Shown here piece after piece: positions 1 to 6,800 of a stretch of 6,913 nucleotides of DNA. Origin of the DNA: JBGTLW01 sp041743835 (lineage in GTDB: Bacteria > Planctomycetota > Phycisphaerae > Phycisphaerales > Phycisphaeraceae); NCBI GenBank assembly GCA_041743835.1, contig JBGTLW010000176.1, positions 1 through 6,913 of the forward strand, read 5' to 3'. Under the pieces are notes generated by a model, which did not search any database, was not told the origin of the DNA, and saw only the letters and a list, made by a program, of their open reading frames with translations. How positions within the stretch are numbered: position 1 is the first letter of the stretch; each line of letters begins with the position of its first letter. The translations under genes and the position numbers were made by a program.

Positions 1-132
1 TTCCGCAAGGTCACCCCCGCGCGAGTTGCACGGGTCGAGAGGATGATGAACAATCGCCCCCGCAAGTGCCTCAACTACCGCACCCCCCTCGAGGTCCTCA
101 ACGCCTTGCCCGGTGTTGCGCTTCGGAATTGA
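1..132 (+). CDS. IS30-family transposase, C-terminal end (5' end outside window)
   Basis: This is the last 43 codons of a DDE transposase that catalyses cut and joining of an IS30-type insertion sequence. The frame is open from base 1 and stops with TGA at 130-132. The visible residues fit the IS30 C-terminal signature: FRKVTPARVARV, then MMNNRPRKCLNYRTPLEVL (the 'lNxRPRKxLgyxTPxEv' block), then the short tail PGVALRN. The catalytic DDE residues lie upstream, outside the window, so whether the full gene is intact cannot be judged. The stop codon sits inside the terminal inverted repeat, as is usual for this family. The reading frame differs from that of the lyase fragment that follows, so the two are separate genes. 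Family assignment is from motif recognition, and I am fairly sure of it. Confidence 0.88.
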   Translation, partial: FRKVTPARVARVERMMNNRPRKCLNYRTPLEVLNALPGVALRN

Positions 133-139
133 ATCCGCC
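115..139 (+). repeat. Right terminal inverted repeat (IRR) of the IS30-type element
   Basis: GTTGCG at 115-120 followed by GAATTGAATC at 126-135 matches the inner and outer conserved blocks of IS30-family ends as recalled from E. coli IS30. The repeat overlaps the transposase stop codon. The partner left repeat is outside the window, so the inverted-repeat pairing itself is not shown here. Confidence 0.65.
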
Positions 140-140
140 C

Positions 141-2300
141 ATGCTCGGCAAGCTGCGCACCAAGCAGCCGTTGGGCGGCGCGCAATGGCTCAACGTGCTG
201 CGCTACGACTTGACCCACGACCTGTTGACCGAAGACGAGCGCACGGAGATCGAGGGCATCTTCCGCGAGTACATCCGCACCGCCATCCACGAGAACGCGC
301 TGTTCGACCCCGAAGTCTTCAACGACGAACGCAACTTCTCGCGCTACGACGCCAAGACCTACACCCTGCGCAACTGGCTGCCCAACATCGTCTGGCCCCG
401 GCGGTTGTCCGCCAACCTCATGGCCGCAGCCATCGGCGATGAAGAACTGATCCGCCAGACGTGGGCCCAATACGGCTCGTTCCGCTGGTACATGGATGAG
501 TACCTCACCGAGGCGGGGTTCTACGGCGAAGAGTTCAGCAAGCAGGGCGCGACCGTCGGCGAGATGATCGTGTACTGCGAAGCGCTGGAGAACCTGGGGC
601 TAAATGCCTTGGGCTACGGGTACACCGGCCGGCACGGCGCGACGATGAAGGGCCACCTCGCGTCGTTCATGACCCTGAGCTACCCGATCGTCGAGCTGCA
701 TTCGGACACGCCGCACATCCCGATGGTCACGATGGGCGATCTGCGGCAAAGCGGCTCATCGCGCCGGGGCAACCTGCCCACGTCTGCGTTCCAACACTCG
801 GTGGTGCAGGGCTACCTGCCCGGGCAAACCGGCGCGGATCGGCCGATCCACCGCTGGCAGGCGCACGGCGCGTGGGGCGGCGAGGTGCGCGGCAACCACC
901 CGCAGTGGGACGGCTACAGCGCGTTTGTGCCCAAGATGATGGTGCCGTTCTGGTTCGAGGTCGGCCACGCACGTTGGCCGGACATGGGCTTCGACTGGTT
1001 CCTCGCGCAACTGCGGGAGCCGGGGCAGGAGCGATATCAGCCGTCGCTGTGTTTCGGCGTCGAACCGATCGCGCCGGATGGCACGACCCCGCCCCACGCG
1101 CAGAACTGGATCGCGCCCCGCCGCGGCATGGCGATGCTCCGCGCCACCGAAGGCCCGGACCACTGGGCTGCGCCCGAGGCCGCGGTGAGCATGCGCCTGG
1201 CGACCGAGTACGCCCACAGCGTCCACGACAGCTTCGCGATCATGGGCTACTACGCGCTCAGTCGGCCGATGCTGCTCAACAGGCAGACCACGCCCGGCTA
1301 TGCCAAGGACTGGTCGCGCAGCATCGCCAGCCACAACGCCGTGCGCGTCGATGGGCAAGAGCCACGCACCACCGACGATGTCCAGACCCGCCACTGGTTC
1401 GAGGGGCCGATCAAGCTGTTGAGCGCTACCAGCGATCAGGTGTACCCCGGCGTCAGCATGACGCGCATCCTCATGGTCGTCGGCCACGACCTCATCGATA
1501 TCGTGGACCTCCGCGACCTGCCGGGCGGCAAAGACACGCACGACTACGAATACCTCGTGCACGCGCTCGGGCATCACACGCCCGACCCTAAAGCCGGGTG
1601 GCAAGATGTCGATCCCCTGAAAGGGGGACTCGCGGCCTTTGGGCCAACGCAACACATGGCCGGCGCAAAGATGTGGTCGGTCCGCCTCGATCAGAACTCG
1701 GCGCACCGTGATGCGCAGTTCAACAAACTGCCCGCCGCGTGGTACGAGCGTCAGGTCGGCCTGCAGATCACCGGCAACGCCCGTGGGCAACAGGCCTCCG
1801 TCCACATCGCCAAGACCCCGATCCGCGACAACCCCGACGACGCGCCGAGCATCGAAGAAGCGCCCGAAGCCTATGAAGTAGGCGGCACAAGCCTCATCGT
1901 CCGGCGGACTGGCGTCGAACATACGACGTTTCAAACCCACTACCAGCCGTTCGACAAAGACAACCCCGCGACCCGCCGGCTTGCCACGTACCGCACCGAT
2001 TCGGATCGCGTGCTGGCGATGCAATTGCTGGACCGCGATTCACCGGTTGTGACCTGGATGCTTGTGGAGACCGCGCCCGGCGAAGAGCCAGCCACCTTCA
2101 CCGCACCCGACGCCGGCCCGGCCGTGACCTTCCGTGGCCACGCCTTCATCCAGATCAGACCGGACCGCATCGACGCGTGGGGATATGTGGACAAACTGGA
2201 CGCGGCTGTGGATGCGGCCGACACCCCGTTCCACCTCAACGGCCGCCTGACGCGCGGCAAGGTAAGCATCACCGATGGCCGACTTACTTATCAGCCATGA
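141..2300 (+). pseudogene. Heparinase II/III-like polysaccharide lyase, 5'-truncated at IS30 insertion
   Basis: This is the 3' part of a gene for an exported polysaccharide lyase of the heparinase II/III-like, alginate-lyase-like type, about 720 residues. Such enzymes cleave uronic-acid-containing polysaccharides by beta-elimination; the substrate cannot be told here. The alpha/alpha-toroid part starts abruptly with RYDLTHDLLTEDERTEIEGI (about 204-263), which normally lies well inside the protein. GFYGEEFSKQ follows at about 516-545, and the C-terminal beta-sheet domain has the typical SHNAVRVDG block (His codon at 1332) and HDLIDIVDLRDLPGG. Signal peptide and N-terminal segment are missing. 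An in-frame ATG exists at 66, but 66-139 is IS30 sequence read in the wrong frame; ATG 141 is probably an internal Met and has no ribosome site. The frame is otherwise intact to TGA 2298-2300, which suggests a recent break. The rest of the gene may lie left of the element. Exact lyase family not determined. Confidence 0.72.
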
Positions 2301-2320
2301 GACAGCGCGCAACCACTGGC

Positions 2321-2348
2321 TCGACGCGGACCAGCCAGCCCGTATAAT
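2321..2348 (+). promoter_or_regulatory. Sigma70-type promoter of tRNA-Leu
   Basis: The -10 box TATAAT (2343-2348) is a perfect consensus. TCGACG (2321-2326) matches TTGACA at four of six positions with a 16 bp spacer. Transcription would start near 2355, about 7 bases before the mature tRNA. The -35 box begins 20 bp after the lyase stop codon. Confidence 0.7.
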
Positions 2349-2361
2349 CCCAGTCTCTCCA

Positions 2362-2446
2362 GCCGGAGTGGCGGAATTGGCAGACGCGCCGGATTCAAAA
2401 TCCGGTGCCCCTTAAAGGCGTGTGGGTTCGAGTCCCACCTCCGGCA
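2362..2446 (+). tRNA. tRNA-Leu(CAA)
   Basis: This 85-nt class II tRNA reads UUG codons. The acceptor stem GCCGGAG (2362-2368) pairs with CTCCGGC (2439-2445), and the discriminator base is A (2446). The anticodon stem CCGGA/TCCGG (2389-2393/2401-2405) encloses loop TTCAAAA with anticodon CAA at 2396-2398. A long variable arm (GCC...GGC, 2407-2419) is typical of leucine tRNA. The T arm is GTGGG/CCCAC with loop TTCGAGT (2422-2438). The 3' CCA is not encoded, so it must be added after transcription. A reverse-strand integrase-like frame ends inside it, suggesting past use as an attachment site. Confidence 0.96.
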
Positions 2447-2660
2447 CTTTGCATTTAGTGAAGTATCCCGCATTGTCCTGAAACTCGCTGAAATCTCCTG
2501 AATTTCCCACGACTTCTGTCGCTTCGGCCGGTGCCTCTAGCGGGCCGTTACCGGTCCCTTCGTGCAGCTTCTGCGCCGCATTTTGCGCCGCCTGTACGGT
2601 CGTGGCTCGGCGGAAATGCTCGTCCGACCGATAGGAAATTTGATTCCAGGCGGGCCGGGG
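2412..2660 (-). pseudogene. Putative tyrosine-recombinase (integrase) C-terminal tail remnant abutting tRNA-Leu
   Basis: Reverse-strand frame of 82 codons between an in-frame TGA (2661-2663) and a TAA inside the tRNA variable arm (2412-2414); no start codon belongs to it. The peptide contains YRSDEHFRRATTVQAAQNAAQ and ends KVPEVGLEPTRL. I recall the pattern 'TDEHFxxA...AAQNAAQ', followed by a low-complexity tail running into an adjacent tRNA, from the ends of planctomycete site-specific integrases. The catalytic part, including the active tyrosine, would be upstream and is gone, so this is a scar and not a working gene. The GLEPTR ending by itself is only the antisense of a tRNA T arm and is not evidence. 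This is recognition from memory, with no search run. It could also be chance coding. Confidence 0.42.
2478..2507. repeat. Three degenerate 10-bp repeats starting CTGAA, next to tRNA-Leu
   Basis: CTGAA occurs at 2478, 2488 and 2498, exactly 10 bases apart, and the units CTGAAACTCG, CTGAAATCTC and CTGAATTTCC resemble each other. They lie 32 bases beyond the tRNA end. One-helical-turn spacing beside a possible attachment site would suit integrase or excisionase arm sites, but the repeat is short and could be chance. Confidence 0.35.
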
Positions 2661-2683
2661 TCAGGGGCTTGGGGGGGTGAGGG

Positions 2684-2710
2684 TTAAAACGGCTGGCCGG
2701 TTGGTATAAT
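2684..2710 (+). promoter_or_regulatory. Promoter of the CsgG-like gene (extended -10)
   Basis: TATAAT at 2705-2710 is a perfect -10 box. It is preceded by TG at 2702-2703 with one base between, giving an extended -10. A weak -35 candidate TTAAAA (2684-2689) has a 15 bp spacer. Transcription would start near 2717, leaving a leader of about 42 bases before the ATG at 2759. Confidence 0.6.
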
Positions 2711-2758
2711 ACGGGTGCCGTCTGGGAAGCCCCTTCATCCATTGTTCCGGAATCGCAA

Positions 2759-3832
2759 ATGCCACAACACACTCTTCCGTGCCTTACCCGCGCGTGCCGC
2801 GCGATCGCCATGCTTGCGTTCGGTGGCTGCCTCGCCGCCCCGGCTTACGCCGCCGAGACCGAGCCGCCGCGGGAACCCGCACCGCTTACGGTCGCTGTGC
2901 TCGGCTTTGAAGTGCCCGGCAACACCGCCAGCGACATCGGGAGCCTGATCAGCGACACCATCGAGGTCATGCTCTCCGGCGATGACCGCTTCGCGCTCGT
3001 CGATCGCTCGTCCCTTGCCAGGACGTTGGAAGAGCAAGGCCTGAACCTCACAGGCGCGACCGACACCAGCGCGGCGATCGCCACCGGCAAGGTCGTGGGC
3101 GCAAAGCTGCTGGTCACCGGCAAGGCGTTCGAACTGGGCAAGAGCCGGATGATCACCGCGAAGGTCATCGGCACCGAGACGACGAAGGTCGAGGCTGTCA
3201 TGGCCAAGGGCGAACTCGACAAGCCGCTGGATGAGCTGGTGTTCGAGGTGGCGGAGAAGCTGGCCGCTGTGATGCAGGAGAAGGGCGCGGCGCTTGTGGC
3301 GGCCCCCGAGGCTGCGGACCCTGTGCCCGCGCTGGTCGAGAAGCTCAAGGGCAAGAAGCTGCCGGTGTTCGCGATTGTGATCCCCGAGGAGCACCGCCGC
3401 GGCTCCATCCCGATCATCCCGCCGGACCCCGCGGTCGAGACGGAGCTTAAGAAGCTGCTGCTCGGGGCCGGGGCCGAGGTGCAGGACGTGAAGGACAACG
3501 CGCTGGCCGGGTGGGTCAAGGACTATGAAGAGGGCGGCAACCCTGCGTGGCCACGCACGCTCGAAGGCGTCGAAGTCATCATCGTCGGCGAAGCGTTCAG
3601 CGAGTCGGCGGGCACGCTCGGGAGCCTGCGTTTGGCCTCCGCCCGTGCCGAGATCAACGCGATCACGCGCAAGGATGGCAAGATCATCCACGCCGACCGC
3701 GCCACGACGCGTGCGGTGGACCTGGCTGAGGAGATCGCCGGCAAGACGGCGCTTGAGAAGGCCGGGCGCGTGATGGGTGTGCGGTTGCTGGAGAAGTTGG
3801 TGAAGGACCACGCGGACGAACCCGCACAATAA
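2759..3832 (+). CDS. Exported CsgG/TolB-N-like protein with second alpha/beta domain
   Basis: This is a 357-residue protein predicted to be exported. Residues 1-31 form a signal peptide: R11 and R14 precede a hydrophobic core (AIAMLAFGGCLAA), with a signal peptidase I site after AYA (29-31). Residues 43-175 resemble the CsgG / curli-assembly and LpoB/TolB-N fold: TVAVLGFE (44-51), FALVDRSSLARTLEEQGLNLTG (78-99), then KVVGAKLLVTG (111-121), a sheet segment and a closing helix. Residues 196-350 form a second alpha/beta module (LPVFAIVIPEE, LEGVEVIIVGEAF, RAEINAITRKDGKIIHADR, a final long helix) that I cannot name. The family includes periplasmic and outer-membrane assembly factors; the exact job is unknown. 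A true CsgG-type pore would be a lipoprotein, and Cys24 lacks a good lipobox, so a pore role is doubtful. The ATG at 2759 was chosen because it gives the full signal peptide; no Shine-Dalgarno is visible. The gene has its own promoter and converges with the next gene, whose N-terminal domain is related. Confidence 0.8.
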   Translation: MPQHTLPCLTRACRAIAMLAFGGCLAAPAYAAETEPPREPAPLTVAVLGFEVPGNTASDIGSLISDTIEVMLSGDDRFALVDRSSLARTLEEQGLNLTGATDTSAAIATGKVVGAKLLVTGKAFELGKSRMITAKVIGTETTKVEAVMAKGELDKPLDELVFEVAEKLAAVMQEKGAALVAAPEAADPVPALVEKLKGKKLPVFAIVIPEEHRRGSIPIIPPDPAVETELKKLLLGAGAEVQDVKDNALAGWVKDYEEGGNPAWPRTLEGVEVIIVGEAFSESAGTLGSLRLASARAEINAITRKDGKIIHADRATTRAVDLAEEIAGKTALEKAGRVMGVRLLEKLVKDHADEPAQ

Positions 3833-3887
3833 GAGCGGGCTTGCTGCGACATCAGCGGTTGTGCGTGATCTACCCGAGTAGCGCGGC

Positions 3888-6800
3888 TCACTTGCGCTTG
3901 AGGATCACCACCGGCTCCACCGGACGCCGGTGATTGCGGGCCATGATCATCTCGTCGCCCTCAACCCACAACCAAGACCAATTGGGCAGGCCTTTGGGAT
4001 GGAAATAATGCACATCCCCACTTCGGATGTATGCCTGTGTCATGGCGTAACCTCCAAATCTATTGAACATGTGTCCGGCGAATCGGATGTCTTTTCGCTT
4101 GTGGGGGTCTACGTCCTCACGATACCCAGCGCTTGTTCGTCTGGACCACGTTTTGGTTCGAGGGTCGTAAAACCACACCCCCATCACGCCTGTCACGCCG
4201 TACGCTTCAGTGCTTACATCAATACCAAACTTCCGCCGGCTATCTGTGGTAAAAAGTATGTCTGATGCAGTAAATCGCTTGCCATCAAGCGGCGACCTGT
4301 TCTCGACAGATGCTGGTGAAGCCAGTGGCTCAACTACCTTGTCTTTCGCATCGTAGACCACCACGCTACTACCCCGTTCACGCGACAGACACAGAAGCCA
4401 CCGATCAATCAGCGCGATATCAACAATCCTGGTTGATACCATCCCGTCTTCGAGCCCGATGTTTCGGAATTTCCCATCTGCGAACTCAATCAACCCATCG
4501 TGAGTCGCTAGATACAACTGCCCATTGTAATAGGCATGTGGGAATTTTAAGGAGTAGGGATCGGGCCGTACACTGTGAGTCCAGGCTGTGGTCTGGCCAA
4601 GGACTTCAAGCTTCCCACCACGTACGGGCACCCGTGTCAGTGTCACGTGGCACTTAACCTCGTGCCGCTCCTTATTGAATTCGATCGGGTCAGATGCCCA
4701 CGCAAGCATCAACGACTTCTCTTGATCTGCTGTCGCGGGCTCCCTGAACGCTGCAATCAGGTTACTCATCGCCTGGGTCCGTCCCTCCAGTGGCACGGGA
4801 GTCACGGTAAACAGATTCCATGGGTTACCCTCGGCCTCGTATACCTCCTTGATCCGATTCTCGCCTGACTTCCACTTCAGGAACTCCTTATAAAGCCTGA
4901 GTGAATCCGCTCGCTGATTCTTGTGTTCCCCCTCGGGGTCCAGTTGCTCAAGAATAGCGACGGCTCGACGCACATCTAAATAGTTATCGTCAGGCGATGA
5001 CAGTTCGCCTAGCGCTCCGTACGGCGTATGTCGGCTATTTAGCAGCAGTTTGTAATCGCCTGTGCGCTCAACCTCATCGACAAGCTCCCGTGCCCATTGC
5101 GCGCCGATCTCTGGAAACTCCTTGCTCAGAACACTCGACGCCAGTCTTCTAGGGGTGTCATCCCACTCCCACCCGCGTCCCCGCCAAGGCTGGTGCCTGT
5201 GATATGCCTCAAGCACGCGCAGGGCATACTCCCGCCGCATATCACCCGTAGTCTGCTTTATTAATAACGACCAACCCATCGCTTGGTAATAGATCGGTCC
5301 ACGCTCTATCATGAAGTTCGCGATGGGAGCAATCTTTACAGGGTTGTACGTAACATCCTTAGGGTCCGGACGAGTGGGAACAACTCGGTTATGTAAAAAA
5401 TGGCTCAATTCCTGTGCAAGAATGTTGAGCAATTCCTCATTGCGATCGGGTTCTTCAAACACTGGGCCGAGTACTTTTATAACCGCCTGGACAAACGCAG
5501 CCTCATCAAATGGATAGGACCAATAGTATGCCCGTAATATCGTGCTCACAATGTGTGAGTATTGGGAACGAGGGTCCTGAGACCAGCCAGAGACGTGGAT
5601 GGCCACGATCTCGTTATAGATGTCATCGATCTCCGCCATAGCTGCGAGATAGATGGGATTTTCTGGATCGTGTAAGTGTCGCCGGATACTCCAAGGATAT
5701 TCCTTTATGCCAAACCAACCCGTTCGCTCTTCAACCGGCTGCGCTGCTCGTGTGCGAGCCGCGCGCAGGTCATACTCCATTCGCCGACGCAGTTGATTGA
5801 TGACAAATGTGTCGTGCTCGGCAGGAGGCATGTTTTTCAATCGAGTCGAATGGACTGAGACTTGTAGCAACATGAAGGCTGATTCTAGATACCGTGGGTT
5901 TGGGTCCAGCGCAAACGCCGCATCAAGTTTGGCCAGGCCCAGTTCATGATCCCCCCCCGCTTCGCGGAGACCTTCGTTATACAGAAGCTTTGCTTCCGCC
6001 AACGGATCGCTGATAGCGTAGGTTCGACCGGCTTGGCCGCGAATGGCCGCGATCACACCATCCCGGCCGGCGGCGGCATTGGGAGTGGGCAAATCGATAG
6101 TCACAACGTCGGCATCGGCTGGCGCGCCCGGTGCGGCCATACGAACGGCGACACGGTAGCCCTTGTCACCCGGCAGGCGTCGCACACTTCCGTCGATCAT
6201 GAGGGATGAGCCGGGCAGGGTCTGCTCGCCGCCGGCGATCACCGCTTCGCGGATCAGTTCGTAAGACGCCTCGCGGTCCAGCAGCAGGATGTCGGGGACC
6301 TCGGTCAGGGCGTGGCTGATCAGCGGCTGCAGGGCCGCGGCCAGCGCGCGGGTCTCCATGTCGTTGTTCTCCGGCTTGAACGCCGCGAGCGTGACGAACT
6401 TCATCGACTCGGCTGCGAAGTCGGCCTTGCCCACAGCCAGAGCCGCGATCCCCGCACCCGTCGCGACCAGGTCCTCGCGGTCGGCCTGCATCATCCGGTC
6501 GGCCAGCACCAGCCCGGCACGCGGCTCCATCACACGGACGCGGACCATCTGGTCGTTCTGCACCTTCTGCTGCGTCAGTTCGATCAGCACGTCGGCCGAG
6601 GCGATCTGCCCAAGCCGGATCGCCTGCGCGCCGGAGTCCAGCGACAGGCCCGTGAGCTTCTGCTCGCGCAGGATGCGGCTAAGGTCGCGGCGGTCCAGCA
6701 CGCTGTAGCCCTGCTCGCGTAGCTGCGGGATCAGCGTGGCCTCGATGAGGTCGAGCGCGGGATTGGGTTCGGGGATGAGGATGGCGACCGAGTCGATGCG

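Larger units (their letters stand above)
1..139 (+). mobile_element. IS30-family insertion sequence, right end
   Basis: The segment holds the 3' end of the transposase gene and the right terminal inverted repeat. The outer end is placed at about 139 by aligning the sequence with the end of E. coli IS30 as I remember it (GTTGCG, a short variable stretch, then AATTGAATC plus four bases). The boundary is good to a few bases only. The left end and the short target duplication lie outside the window, so completeness of the element is unknown. The element abuts, and appears to interrupt, the lyase gene. Confidence 0.75.
2447..2758. other. Spacer between tRNA-Leu and the CsgG-like gene
   Basis: This stretch without an intact gene holds most of the integrase-tail remnant, a set of phased CTGAA repeats close to the tRNA, a weak imperfect hairpin (2542-2558), a run of seven G at 2671-2677, and the promoter of the CsgG-like gene at its right end. 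No convincing terminator was found after the tRNA: there is no stable stem followed by a T run. Confidence 0.6.

Noticed and set aside
66..140. In-frame ATG at 66 as the start of the lyase protein
   Set aside because: The stretch is IS30 transposase coding sequence in another frame and includes the terminal repeat; the residues it would add have no lyase character.
756..2024. Long reverse-strand open frame (about 422 codons) opposite the lyase
   Set aside because: It is Arg/His/Val-rich mirror coding caused by GC-rich third positions of the lyase gene; no recognisable motif.
2291..2473. Reverse-strand peptide containing RRWDSNPH and GHRILNPARLPIPP
   Set aside because: This is the known artefact of translating the antisense of a tRNA gene; it is not a protein.
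2542..2558. Imperfect hairpin GGGCCG-TTAC-CGG(T)CCC as a terminator after the tRNA
   Set aside because: The stem has a bulge, only two T follow it, and it is about 95 bases from the tRNA end; too weak to call.
2572..2591. Direct repeat TGCGCCGC twice, 12 bases apart
   Set aside because: It simply reflects the repeated AAQ of the AAQNAAQ stretch in the integrase-tail remnant; not an independent element.
2816..2830. Lipobox around Cys24 of the CsgG-like protein (LAFGGC)
   Set aside because: The position three before Cys is Phe, which fits the lipobox poorly, while a good signal peptidase I site (AYA) follows at residues 29-31.
2735..3829. Long reverse-strand open frame (about 364 codons) opposite the CsgG-like gene
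   Set aside because: The + strand protein has a signal peptide and family motifs; the antisense product is low-complexity and Arg/Leu/His-rich, a typical shadow.
3833..3887. Bidirectional terminator in the 55 bp between the two convergent genes
   Set aside because: Only a 4-bp stem (CTAC/GTAG at 3870-3881) is present and there is no T run on either strand.
3930..5858. Several small + strand open frames opposite the large gene
   Set aside because: They are short, have no family motifs or promoters, and lie within the continuous coding frame of the large reverse-strand gene.
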